NCBI GenBank assembly: GCA_028279245.1
Contig: JANQOE010000011.1
Coordinates: 1 to 64,000, forward strand
Direction: 5' to 3'
Length of the DNA: 64,000 bases
From: Alphaproteobacteria bacterium
GTDB lineage: Bacteria > Pseudomonadota > Alphaproteobacteria > UBA6615
Shown: positions 17,505-25,843 of the stretch, piece after piece
How the letters are laid out: every line of letters begins with the position of its first letter
Numbering within the stretch: the stretch's first letter is position 1
Program-made: the position numbers and the translations under genes
Notes under the pieces: generated by a model
What the model saw: only the letters and a program-made list of their open reading frames with translations
Told to the model about the DNA's origin: nothing
Database searches by the model: none

Positions 17505-18145
17505 TGATCGACCTGCAGGATGCTTTGGCACGGCTACCCTTGGTGGCCATCCTTCGCGGTTTGAAGCCCGAAGAGGCGACCGGGATCGGGAAGGCGTTGG
17601 TGGACGCGGGCTTTGCGCTTATCGAGGTGCCGCTGAATTCACCGCAGCCGTTCGAAAGCATCCGCCGGCTCGCCGAGGCGTTCGGCGAGGTGGCGGTGGT
17701 CGGCGCCGGCACGGTGATGTCCGTCGATGACGTCAAGCGGGTGAAGGAAGCGCAGGGCCGGCTGATCGTGATGCCGCATAGTGATACCACGGTGATCGCG
17801 GGCGCAAAGGCGGCCGGGCTCTATGCGGTGCCAGGGTTCGCCACGCCGACCGAAGGTTTTGCCGCGTTAGCGGCTGGGGCTGACGGGCTGAAGCTGTTCC
17901 CGGCCGAGGCCAATCCGCCGGCGGTGTTGAAGGCGATGCGCGCCGTGTTGCCGCGCGAGGCACCGGTGTTGCCGGTCGGCGGTATCGCGCCTGCAACCAT
18001 GGCCGGGTATGTCGAAGCGGGGGCGACCGGCTTTGGCTTGGGTTCGGCGCTCTATCGACCTGGGGATGATGCTGCTGGCGTTGCTGCGAAGGCGCGTGAG
18101 TTCGTGGCTGCATGGGAGCGGACTGGCGGGGTCGAGCGGGCGTGA
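17504..18145 (+). CDS. dgoA: 2-dehydro-3-deoxy-6-phosphogalactonate aldolase
   Basis: A 213-residue class I aldolase of the KDPG/KDPGal family. ATG 17504 sits 5 bases from AAGGA; ATG 17501 is possible but close to the site. The active-site Glu is in ALIEVPLNSPQP and the Schiff-base Lys in GADGLKLFPAEA. VAILRGLKPEEA and MPHSDTTVI favour the galactonate-type (DgoA) rather than the gluconate-type (Eda) enzyme. It cleaves KDPGal to pyruvate and glyceraldehyde 3-phosphate. It overlaps the dgoK stop by one base and the next gene by GTGA. Confidence 0.92.
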   Translation: MIDLQDALARLPLVAILRGLKPEEATGIGKALVDAGFALIEVPLNSPQPFESIRRLAEAFGEVAVVGAGTVMSVDDVKRVKEAQGRLIVMPHSDTTVIAGAKAAGLYAVPGFATPTEGFAALAAGADGLKLFPAEANPPAVLKAMRAVLPREAPVLPVGGIAPATMAGYVEAGATGFGLGSALYRPGDDAAGVAAKAREFVAAWERTGGVERA

Positions 18146-19407
18146 ACGACCCGACCCAGACGTTGCGGGAGATGTTCGCCGCGTTCGTTGCGGCGGCGGA
18201 CCCGGCCCGGTGTCTGCCGCCGCATCTGCCGGCGCCACCGGCGGGGCGGACCATCGTTCTTGGTGCCGGCAAGGCGTCGGCGGCGATGGCGCGGGTGGTG
18301 GAACGGCACTGGTCCGGTCCGCTCGAAGGCTTGATCGTGACGCGCTACGGCCATGCCGTGCCCTGTGAGCGGATCGAGATCGTCGAGGCGGCGCATCCCG
18401 TTCCGGATCAGGCCGGGCATGCGGCGGCAGGCCGGATTGTCGCGTTGGCGGAAAGTGCCGGCCCGGACGATCTTGTCTTGTGCCTGATTTCCGGCGGTGG
18501 TTCGGCGCTGCTGACCTTGCCGGCGGAGGGCGTCAGCCTCGCCGACAAGCAGGAGGTCAATCAGGCGTTGCTGCGGAGCGGTGCGACCATTGGCGAAATG
18601 AACTGCATCCGGAAGCATCTGTCCGCGGTGAAGGGTGGCCGCCTCGCGGTCGCGGCGGCCCCGGCGCGCGTGCTCACGCTGGCCATCTCCGATGTGCCGG
18701 GGGATGACCTAAGCGTCATCGCTTCCGGACCGACGGTGCCGGATAGCTCGACGCTGGCCGAGGCCCAGTCAATCTTGAAGCGTTATGGGATCGCCGTTCC
18801 GGCGTCGGTGACGGAGCATTTGGACAAGGTCTCGTCCGAAACGCCGAAGCCCGGCGACAAGCGGCTGGAGGGCGCCGAGGCTCTGCTGGTGGCGACACCG
18901 ATGCGTTCGCTGCGGGCGGCGGCCGAGGTCGCCCGGCAGAATGGTCTGGCCCCAATGATCCTGGGGGACGCGATCGAAGGGGAAGCGCGCGAGGTCGCGA
19001 AGATGCATGCCGGGGTCGCGAAGTCGGTCGCGCTGCACGGTCATCCGCTGCAGGCGCCTGCCGCGCTGTTGTCTGGCGGGGAGACTACGGTGACGATGCA
19101 CGGGCACGGGCGGGGCGGCCGGAACGCCGAGTTTTTACTTAGCCTCGGTATCTCGTTGGACGCGGCGCCGAATGTATGGGCGCTGGCTGCGGACAGCGAT
19201 GGCATCGATGGCAGCGAGGACAATGCAGGTGCCATGCTTGGCCCCGATACGCTTGCCCGGGCCGAACAGGCCGGTTTGTCTGCCGCCGATTTGCTGCACG
19301 ACAACAACGCCTATGTCTTCTTTGAAGGGCTTGGCGACTTGGTTAAGACAGGTCCCACGCTGACAAATGTGAATGATTTTCGGGCCATTTTGGTCGGGGC
19401 GGGCTGA
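18142..19407 (+). CDS. Glycerate 2-kinase (GckA/TtuD, MOFRL family)
   Basis: A 421-residue enzyme starting at GTG 18142 in a GTGA overlap with dgoA. The N-terminal DUF4147 domain carries TIVLGAGKASAAMARV, VLCLISGGGSALLTLP and CIRKHLSAVKGGRLA. The C-terminal MOFRL domain carries SGGETTVTMHGHGRGGRNAEFLL and AADSDGIDGSEDNAGA. It phosphorylates glycerate to 2-phosphoglycerate; older annotation called these hydroxypyruvate reductases. In this block it would feed glycerate, formed by the hydroxyacid reductase or by aldose breakdown, into glycolysis. Confidence 0.9.
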   Translation: MNDPTQTLREMFAAFVAAADPARCLPPHLPAPPAGRTIVLGAGKASAAMARVVERHWSGPLEGLIVTRYGHAVPCERIEIVEAAHPVPDQAGHAAAGRIVALAESAGPDDLVLCLISGGGSALLTLPAEGVSLADKQEVNQALLRSGATIGEMNCIRKHLSAVKGGRLAVAAAPARVLTLAISDVPGDDLSVIASGPTVPDSSTLAEAQSILKRYGIAVPASVTEHLDKVSSETPKPGDKRLEGAEALLVATPMRSLRAAAEVARQNGLAPMILGDAIEGEAREVAKMHAGVAKSVALHGHPLQAPAALLSGGETTVTMHGHGRGGRNAEFLLSLGISLDAAPNVWALAADSDGIDGSEDNAGAMLGPDTLARAEQAGLSAADLLHDNNAYVFFEGLGDLVKTGPTLTNVNDFRAILVGAG

Positions 19408-20021
19408 TGCTCAAAATCTGGGGTCGTGAGAACTCCTCCAACGTTCAGAAAGTGCTGTGGTGCTGCGAAGAACTCGATCTGCCGTATGACCGGGTCGATG
19501 CGGGCATGGCGTTTGGGGTCACAACCGAGCCGGACTATCTGGCGATGAACCCGAACGGCCTGATTCCGACGATCGAGGATGATGGCCTGGTCCTTTGGGA
19601 GTCCAATGCCATCCTGCGCTACTTGGCCAGTAAACATCAGGCGCTCTATCCGTCGGAACTGCGGGCGCGTGCCGATGTCGACCGGTGGCTCGACTGGCAG
19701 ATCAGCCGGCTTGGCCCCGCGGTGTTGCCGGCGTTCTTCCAATTGATCCGGAATGCGCCCGAAAAGCGGGATGTGCAGGCGGTCGAGCAGTCGGCGCAGG
19801 CCACCGCCCAATTGATGACGATTCTCGATCGACAACTGGCGGATCGGCCGTTCGTCTGTGGCGATGCTTTGACGATTGCCGATATTCCGAACGGTGTCAT
19901 GGCTCATCGCTGGAAGAGCCTGGACATCGAGCGACCGGCGCTCGCGCATGTCGACGCCTGGTACGAGCGCCTGTCGGAACGGCCGGCCTACCAGCAGTAT
20001 GTGTTGCGGCCATTGAGTTAG
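19407..20021 (+). CDS. Glutathione S-transferase family protein
   Basis: A 204-residue protein with an N-terminal thioredoxin-like domain (MLKIWGRENSSNVQKVLWCCEEL; cis-Pro in NGLIPTIED; glutathione gamma-Glu contact in LWESNAILRYL) and a C-terminal helical domain with CGDALTIADI. The catalytic position is Ser-rich (ENSSN), as in theta/beta-related bacterial GSTs. It overlaps the glycerate kinase stop by one base (TGATG), so it belongs to the sugar-acid operon. Its role there is unclear; detoxification of reactive oxo-intermediates is a guess. Confidence 0.87.
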   Translation: MLKIWGRENSSNVQKVLWCCEELDLPYDRVDAGMAFGVTTEPDYLAMNPNGLIPTIEDDGLVLWESNAILRYLASKHQALYPSELRARADVDRWLDWQISRLGPAVLPAFFQLIRNAPEKRDVQAVEQSAQATAQLMTILDRQLADRPFVCGDALTIADIPNGVMAHRWKSLDIERPALAHVDAWYERLSERPAYQQYVLRPLS

Positions 20022-20029
20022 GAGGACGA

Positions 20030-21016
20030 ATGCGACTGGTCCAATTCAGAAAGAGCGACGGGTCGCGCGCAGTCGCGGCAACGTTGGATGATGGCGCCGT
20101 ACGGGCACTCGATGGTGTTGCGACAGTGTACGAGTTGGCCCAACAGGCCATTCGGGCCGGGCGCTCGCTGGCCGAATTGGCTGCAGGGTCGGCGACCGGC
20201 GAGGGTGTTGACCTGGAGGCATTGGCGTCGAACGGTCAGTTGCTGGCGCCTCTAGACCACCCTGATCCAGCGCATTGTTTTGTGACGGGCACCGGTCTTA
20301 CGCATCTCGGCAGCGCTGACACGCGTGACAAGATGCATACCAAGCTTGAGAGCGCCGAGCTCAGCGACTCCATGAAGATGTTCAAGATGGGGCTGGAGGG
20401 CGGCAAGCCGGCAGTCGGCAAGACGGGCGTACAGCCCGAGTGGTTCTACAAGGGTGACGGGTCATGTGTGGTGGCGCCCGGGGACGGGCTGGCAGTGCCT
20501 ACCTTTGCGCTTGACGGTGGTGAGGAGCCGGAGGTGGCCGGGCTCTATGTCATCGCCGATGACGGGACGCCGTGTCGCGTTGGTTTCGCCATCGGTAACG
20601 AGTTCTCCGATCACGTGATGGAACGGCAGAACTATCTGTTTCTGGCGCATTCGAAACTGCGGACCTGCGCGGTTGGTCCCGAAGTGCTGCTCGGCGACTT
20701 GCCCGCTGATATCCAAGGGACATCGCGGATTCGGCGCGGCGAAACTGTGCTGTGGGAAAAGCCGTTCGTGAGCGGTGAAACGAATATGTCGCACACTATC
20801 GCCAATCTGGAGCACCATCATTTCAAGTATGAAATGTTCCGCCGCCCCGGCGATGTCCATGTTCATTTCTTTGGGACGGCAACACTGAGCTTTGCCGATG
20901 GTATCGCTGCCGAAGAAGGCGATGTCTTCGAGGTCGAGGCTGCTGCATTCGGGTTGCCGCTGCACAATCCGTTGGAACGAAGCAACGCCGAACAGGCGAT
21001 TGTCAAAGCGCTTTAA
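20030..21016 (+). CDS. AraD1/GguC-type FAH-family dehydratase
   Basis: A 328-residue protein starting at ATG 20030 right after AGGAGG. It matches the AraD1 (GguC) branch of the FAH superfamily: MRLVQFRKSDGSRAVA at the start, CFVTGTGLTHLGSADTRDKMH, KTGVQPEWFYKGDGSCVVAPG, and GFAIGNEFSDHVMERQNYLFLAHSK. Characterised members dehydrate 2-keto-3-deoxy-L-arabinonate to 2-oxoglutarate semialdehyde. The next gene encodes an aldehyde dehydrogenase that could oxidise exactly that product. The function by family and context is strong; the configuration of the sugar acid is open. Confidence 0.87.
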   Translation: MRLVQFRKSDGSRAVAATLDDGAVRALDGVATVYELAQQAIRAGRSLAELAAGSATGEGVDLEALASNGQLLAPLDHPDPAHCFVTGTGLTHLGSADTRDKMHTKLESAELSDSMKMFKMGLEGGKPAVGKTGVQPEWFYKGDGSCVVAPGDGLAVPTFALDGGEEPEVAGLYVIADDGTPCRVGFAIGNEFSDHVMERQNYLFLAHSKLRTCAVGPEVLLGDLPADIQGTSRIRRGETVLWEKPFVSGETNMSHTIANLEHHHFKYEMFRRPGDVHVHFFGTATLSFADGIAAEEGDVFEVEAAAFGLPLHNPLERSNAEQAIVKAL

Positions 21017-21028
21017 GGAAGGGAAGTC

Positions 21029-22465
21029 ATGAGTTTACACGCGAACCTGGTGGCCGGAGAGTGGCGCGAGGCGGGCGATGCCGCCGCCGACATCAATCCG
21101 TCGGATACATCGGATGTGGTCGGCGAGTATGCCCAGGCCGACGGCAAGACGTTGCAGGATGCGGTTGCCGCAGCGAAGGCTGCGGCGCCCGGCTGGGCCG
21201 CCTCAACGCCCCAGCAACGGTACGACCTGCTGGACGCGATCGGCAATGCGATCCTGGCGCGTAAGGACGAGCTGGGACGGCTGCTTTCCCGGGAAGAAGG
21301 CAAGATCCTGGCCGAGGGCGTCATGGAAACGGTCCGCGCCGGGCAGATCTTCAAGTTCTTCGCCGGTGAGGCTTTGCGGATCGCCGGGGACAAGATTGCT
21401 TCGGTGCGGCCGGGTGTCGATGTCGAGATGACCCGGGAGCCGCTGGGTGTGGTCGGGCTGATCACGCCGTGGAACTTCCCGATCGCCATCCCCGCCTGGA
21501 AGATTGCGCCGGCGCTGGCTTACGGCAACACGGTCGTCTTCAAGCCGGCGGGCCTCGTGCCGGGTACGGCATGGGCGCTGTCCGAGATCATTCAGCAAGC
21601 CGGCGTTCCGGCCGGCGTGTTCAACCTGGTGATGGGACGGGGATCCGTCATCGGCGATGCGTTGCTGGATCATCCGGACATCGCAGCAGTGAGCTTTACC
21701 GGCTCTGTCGAGACAGGCGCGCATGTGGCGGCGCGTTGTGCCGCACGTCTTGCCAAGTTTCAGTTGGAGATGGGCGGCAAGAACCCGCTGGTCGTGCTGG
21801 ATGATGCCGATCTGAACACTGCCGTTAACTGCGCGGTGAACGGCGCGTATTTCTCCACGGGACAGCGCTGCACGGCGTCGAGCCGGTTGATTGTCACTGC
21901 CGGCATCCACGACAAGTTTGTCGATGCCATGGCTAGCAATCTCAGCAGTCTGAAGGTTGACGATGCGTTGGCCGAGGGCACGCAGATTGGCCCGGTGGTC
22001 GACGAGGGACAGCTGCAGAAGGATCTGGAGTATGTCGAGATCGGTAAGAAAGAAGGTGCGCGGCTGGTCTGTGGCGGCGAGCGTCTGCAACGCGACAAGG
22101 ACGGCTTCTACATGTCGCCCGCTCTGTTCGCCGAGACCAACAACGACATGCGCATCAACCGCGAGGAAGTGTTCGGGCCGGTCGCCACGGTGATCAAGGT
22201 CAAGGATTACGACGAGGCGCTGGCCGTGGCCAATGACACGGCATTCGGGTTGTCGTCCGGCATCTGCACGCAGTCACTCAAGTACGCCAGTGACTTCAAG
22301 ACGAAATCCGAGGCCGGCATGGTCATGGTCAACTTGCCGACAGCCGGTGTGGATTATCATGTGCCGTTCGGCGGCCGCAAAGGGTCGAGCTACGGCAGCC
22401 GCGAGCAGGGTCGGTACGCCGTCGAGTTCTATACCGCGGTGAAGACTGCCTACACCGCGCCCTAA
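21029..22465 (+). CDS. 2-oxoglutarate-semialdehyde dehydrogenase-like ALDH
   Basis: A 478-residue NAD(P)-dependent aldehyde dehydrogenase 12 bases after the AraD1 gene with GGAAGGGA upstream. Visible features are the cofactor-binding VGLITPWNFPIAIPAWKIAPALAYGN split across the Rossmann domain, FTGSVETG, the general-base Glu in LEMGGKNP, and the nucleophile Cys in GQRCTASSR. The end PFGGRKGSSYGSREQG resembles ketoglutarate-semialdehyde dehydrogenases. It would complete the Weimberg-type route to 2-oxoglutarate. Other aldehydes remain possible. Confidence 0.9.
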   Translation: MSLHANLVAGEWREAGDAAADINPSDTSDVVGEYAQADGKTLQDAVAAAKAAAPGWAASTPQQRYDLLDAIGNAILARKDELGRLLSREEGKILAEGVMETVRAGQIFKFFAGEALRIAGDKIASVRPGVDVEMTREPLGVVGLITPWNFPIAIPAWKIAPALAYGNTVVFKPAGLVPGTAWALSEIIQQAGVPAGVFNLVMGRGSVIGDALLDHPDIAAVSFTGSVETGAHVAARCAARLAKFQLEMGGKNPLVVLDDADLNTAVNCAVNGAYFSTGQRCTASSRLIVTAGIHDKFVDAMASNLSSLKVDDALAEGTQIGPVVDEGQLQKDLEYVEIGKKEGARLVCGGERLQRDKDGFYMSPALFAETNNDMRINREEVFGPVATVIKVKDYDEALAVANDTAFGLSSGICTQSLKYASDFKTKSEAGMVMVNLPTAGVDYHVPFGGRKGSSYGSREQGRYAVEFYTAVKTAYTAP

Positions 22466-22485
22466 GAGAAGGCGCTGAGATCACC

Positions 22486-22941
22486 GTGGGGTCGGAGACA
22501 CTGGCGATCCGGCCCGCCGGGGTGCACGACATCGGGGCGGTCGCGGCGCTGCACAGGACAGTCCGGACCGCTTGCCTTCCGTACCTGCCGTGTCTCCATA
22601 CTGCAGAGGAGGATCTGGCGTTCTTTCGGGACCGCGTTTTCCCTACTTGCGACGTGCGGGTGGCCGACCGGGTCAGCGGGTTGTCGGGCTTCTGCGCTTT
22701 TCGGCCCGGCTGGATCGACCATCTTTATATCCTCCCAGCTTTTCAGAAGGCCGGGCTTGGTACCGCTTTCGTGGATTTGGCCAAGGAGGGACAGAGCCGT
22801 CTCAATCTCTGGGTGTTTCAGCGCAATGCAGCGGCCATCGAATTCTATCGGAAGCAGGGTTTTGCATTGTCTCGAATGACGGACGGCGCGGACAACGAAG
22901 AGCAAGAGCCTGACGCGCTGCTCGAATGGCTGAGGCCCTGA
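22486..22941 (+). CDS. GNAT-family N-acetyltransferase
   Basis: A 151-residue protein with GTG start at 22486, 20 bases after the aldehyde dehydrogenase stop. The GNAT core is present: HLYILPAFQKAGLGTAFVDLAK for acetyl-CoA binding (motif A), and LWVFQRNAAAIEFYRKQGF (motif B). Substrate unknown. It may be the last gene of the sugar-acid operon. The N-terminal PYLPCLHTAEEDLAFF pattern is frequent in small bacterial GNATs. Confidence 0.82.
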   Translation: MGSETLAIRPAGVHDIGAVAALHRTVRTACLPYLPCLHTAEEDLAFFRDRVFPTCDVRVADRVSGLSGFCAFRPGWIDHLYILPAFQKAGLGTAFVDLAKEGQSRLNLWVFQRNAAAIEFYRKQGFALSRMTDGADNEEQEPDALLEWLRP

Positions 22942-23016
22942 CAATATAGAACGCGCGTTCTGGACGCTGTTCGGGCGGCGTGCAAAACTTCGAGAAGCCA
23001 GAATTGGGAGTGGCTC

Positions 23017-24663
23017 GTGGACGTCTCGCCGAAACCGCCGGAGTGGAAATACAAGCGTCAGTTCGACTTTGGCGATGGGGTCTCCACACTCGACCGCCGT
23101 CCGGATCTGTTGCAGGCGCAGCCGAAGATTCTGCTGGCGGACGAGGAGGTCCGCGCCTTTCTGGCGAACGGCTACGTCCACCTGCATCCGAAGCTGTCGC
23201 TGGACTATCACGCATCGATGTTCGACCGCTTCGCCGAGATCATCGGCGATGACAATGATGAGAATCCGGGGAACAACCTGTTGCCGGTCGTGCCGGAACT
23301 GCAACTGCTGTTCGACGATCCGGTCATCAGCGGTGCGCTGACCAGCATTCTCGGCGAGGGGTACATCATGCACCCACATCGGGTGCTACATGACAATCCG
23401 CCGGGGAGCGACCCCCAGGTCTGGCACCACGACAGCTACTGGGGCTACAAGCGCAAAGTGCACAATCATCATCCCTGGTGGGTGATGATCATGTACTACC
23501 CGCAGGACATCCACGAGCGGATCGGACCGACCGGGATCATTCCGGGCAGCCAGTATATTGCGCAGCGGCTAGAGGATATCGATCAACTTGGCGATCATGC
23601 CGAGGGGCCGACCGGCACCTGCCTGATGATCCACTACGATATCTGGCACCGCAAAATGAAGAACTTCACGCCGCTGAAGCGTTTCATGGTGAAGTTCGAG
23701 TTCATGCGGATGCAGCGTCCGACCGCCCCGACTTGGAACAATATGGCCGTGGAGTGGGAGGATCCCGACCTCCGCCCGGGTTACGCAATGACGCCTGTTT
23801 GGCGTGCAACGTGGCACTGGTTGGGGGGCCGACCACTGCCGCTAGCGTCGAAGGAGGATGCCGTTCAGCTTTCCCGGCACCGTGCCGCGCTGGGCGGAGA
23901 GTCCGCTCACGGCCGGACGGTGGCATTGGCGGAAATCGCTAAACAAGGGCCGGCGGCGCAGATGCTGATTCCTGACCTTGTGGCTCTCCTGGGCGACGAG
24001 AGCGAGGCTGTTGGGCTGAATGCCGCCTATACTCTGGCTGGAATGGGTGAAGTCGCCCAAGGCGCTCTACTTGCGGCATTGACCGGCGACGATGGCGAGA
24101 ACGTCGATGATGCCCGGTGTTTTATCGATGAAGGCCAGAAAAGCGAACTGGAGATGGTCGCGCGGAATGCGGCCCACGGTTTGGTTGCGTTGGGCACAAG
24201 TGCGGTTCCGGCGCTGACGCAACTGGCGCGCGAGGGCGGGCCGCGGGTTCGCAAGTATGCGTGCTTCGCGCTCGGTGAACTCGATACGGATGCCGATGAA
24301 GTCGTCGCCACCTTGGTTGCCGGCTGTGCCGATCAGGATCCTGCGGTCCGCTTGAACGCTGTCGAAGCGCTCGGCCTAAAGAAAGGAACGGCGAGCTCGG
24401 CGCAGGCACTTGGAGTGGCGTTGTCCGATCAGGACGATGAGGTCCGGTTCAATGCGTCGCTGGCGCTGGCCCGCCTGGGTCCGGCCGCAGCGCCAGCGTT
24501 GGATCAGTTGCTGGAGGCGTTGCGCGACGGCAATCGCTACACGATGGGGTATGCCGTTGAGGCGATCGAGCGGATCGGCACAGATAACGCAAAGGATGCG
24601 TTGATCCGGTTCCTGAAGATTAGTCGATGGTGTCCACTAACATCGACCAAAGATCTATTCTAG
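23017..24663 (+). CDS. Phytanoyl-CoA dioxygenase-like protein fused to HEAT repeats
   Basis: A 548-residue two-domain protein starting at GTG 23017. Residues about 35-240 are a PhyH-type 2OG-Fe(II) oxygenase: iron ligands H137-H-D139 (WHHDSYWG), a distal His at 206 or 211 (IHYDIWHRK), and an Arg at 222 for 2-oxoglutarate. TGIIPGSQYI is the typical PhyH turn. Residues about 290-540 are tandem HEAT/PBS-lyase-like repeats, with units such as VGLNAAYTLAGMG, VRKYACFALGEL, VRLNAVEALG and VRFNASLALARLG. The repeats probably bind a partner or a large substrate. Substrate unknown. The last 12 residues diverge from the repeat. Confidence 0.85.
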   Translation: MDVSPKPPEWKYKRQFDFGDGVSTLDRRPDLLQAQPKILLADEEVRAFLANGYVHLHPKLSLDYHASMFDRFAEIIGDDNDENPGNNLLPVVPELQLLFDDPVISGALTSILGEGYIMHPHRVLHDNPPGSDPQVWHHDSYWGYKRKVHNHHPWWVMIMYYPQDIHERIGPTGIIPGSQYIAQRLEDIDQLGDHAEGPTGTCLMIHYDIWHRKMKNFTPLKRFMVKFEFMRMQRPTAPTWNNMAVEWEDPDLRPGYAMTPVWRATWHWLGGRPLPLASKEDAVQLSRHRAALGGESAHGRTVALAEIAKQGPAAQMLIPDLVALLGDESEAVGLNAAYTLAGMGEVAQGALLAALTGDDGENVDDARCFIDEGQKSELEMVARNAAHGLVALGTSAVPALTQLAREGGPRVRKYACFALGELDTDADEVVATLVAGCADQDPAVRLNAVEALGLKKGTASSAQALGVALSDQDDEVRFNASLALARLGPAAAPALDQLLEALRDGNRYTMGYAVEAIERIGTDNAKDALIRFLKISRWCPLTSTKDLF

Positions 24664-24693
24664 TTCGCGCTGCGGAACTGTAGAAAAGAAAGT

Positions 24694-24719
24694 GGCCGCC
24701 TCCCGGCGGGGAGGCAGCC
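24694..24719 (-). terminator. Rho-independent terminator of cold-shock gene
   Basis: Arms 24694-24704 and 24709-24719 pair over 11 bp with one mismatch. Read on the minus strand, the hairpin is followed by ACTTTCTTTTC. It lies 10 bases after the stop of the cold-shock gene and may also halt readthrough from the convergent PhyH-HEAT gene. Confidence 0.8.
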
Positions 24720-24729
24720 AATTTGTTGC

Positions 24730-24939
24730 TTAGCCGAGGACTTTGAGATCTTCGGCGGAAGACTTGCCGTTGCGGCCGGGAGTCAGATTGTATTCAACCC
24801 GTTGCCCCTCCTTGAGGGTCGTCAGTCCAGCCCGCTGAACGGCGGAGATATGGACAAATGCGTCCTTCGAACCGTCTTCAGGTTCGATGAACCCATACCC
24901 TTTGGTTTCGTTGAACCATTTAACTGTTCCGGTCGTCAT
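24730..24939 (-). CDS. Cold-shock-domain protein
   Basis: A 69-residue CspA-family single-stranded nucleic-acid-binding protein. RNP1 is KGYGFIEP and RNP2 is AFVHIS. The opening [13 protein letters not shown] is canonical. Such proteins act as RNA chaperones or antiterminators and are not necessarily cold-induced. It is a single-gene unit with its own terminator and a 307-base gene-free upstream region. Confidence 0.95.
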   Translation of the reverse strand: MTTGTVKWFNETKGYGFIEPEDGSKDAFVHISAVQRAGLTTLKEGQRVEYNLTPGRNGKSSAEDLKVLG

Positions 24940-25246
24940 CAGTTACTCCGTAGGTCACAGGAACGTCGAGTGGGCTGTGCCCATTCACGCCGACGGAACG
25001 CTCACAATGTCAGGAAGTAACAAGTCCGGTCGTGCTAAACGGCCATTCGAGGTACAGCGACAACTGTGTAACGTGCCTTTCAGATGTATGCGCCCGCTAT
25101 TTGAGGGTCAAGTTCAGCAGTCAACGGGAAAAAGGGCAAGGGGTCAATTTCGGCCACTGTGCAGGCTTTGAGCAGGATTGGTCCCGCTTGCTGGCGTGCT
25201 AGTTACCGACCTAGTGTCATACTTTGGTCAGTCCAGCCGATGTCTG
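24940..25246 (-). promoter_or_regulatory. Gene-free region upstream of cold-shock gene
   Basis: About 307 bases without a convincing gene. A candidate minus-strand promoter is TTGACC (25105-25110) with TACATC 16 bases on (25083-25088), which would leave a 5' leader of roughly 140 bases, as is usual for csp genes. The Shine-Dalgarno is modest. The stretch nearest 25246 is the 3' flank of the nucleotidyltransferase-like gene; I see no clear terminator there. Confidence 0.35.
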
Positions 25247-25843
25247 TCAGGTGCCGCTGTAGAGAACCCTGAGCTCTGGCCAGTTGCTTTTCCAGCGCTG
25301 GGCCTTTTCGCGGTAGCGCGCTTCGGTGAAGTTATCGGAGGCGTTTGGCCTGACAATCATGCCCAAGATGTCGCCATAGCCACACGGTGCACAGAATTCG
25401 AGCACTCCCGTTGCAGATTGCCGCGTCCCGATCATACAGGCCGGCGCCAGGAACCGCGTGAGGCCGTCAGTCGCCGATCGCAGCGGCGGGTAAGGGCGAC
25501 CGAACTTTGTTTCATACCAAAGATGGACCCGGGCTTGATTCCGGATTTGTACCTCGGCCCGGACATCACGAAAGAGTGAGCCTGCTGCGCTGATGACTCG
25601 ATCCTCAGCGCCCCACGAAAGGTCGGGGTCGAAATAGAAGACATCATAGTCAGCGATGCCGTATTCGGGCGGACGCCCGGTCAGGCCATTCCAGATGGTC
25701 TGAAACACTGCCCCTGATACCAGCCAGGCGTCTGGGATGCCGAGGTCCGGCAAACGCTCCAGAACCAACCGATTGACCGGGTTCGCCGTGACATAGTCGA
25801 CAAGTCGCGTTTCGTCATGGCCGTCAGAAACCGACGTCGTCAC
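25247..25843 (-). CDS. Nucleotidyltransferase-like protein (DUF925/NTP_transf_6)
   Basis: A 198-residue protein. The family core is seen in YDVFYFDPDLSWGAEDRVI, where the two Asp residues of a nucleotidyltransferase-like site lie, with LVSGAVFQTIWNGLTG before it and EVQIRNQARVHLWYETKFG after it. No biochemical function is established for this family to my knowledge. Its start lies 20 bases inside the 3' end of the BKACE gene in another frame, indicating co-transcription. Function unknown. Confidence 0.82.
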   Translation of the reverse strand: MTTSVSDGHDETRLVDYVTANPVNRLVLERLPDLGIPDAWLVSGAVFQTIWNGLTGRPPEYGIADYDVFYFDPDLSWGAEDRVISAAGSLFRDVRAEVQIRNQARVHLWYETKFGRPYPPLRSATDGLTRFLAPACMIGTRQSATGVLEFCAPCGYGDILGMIVRPNASDNFTEARYREKAQRWKSNWPELRVLYSGT

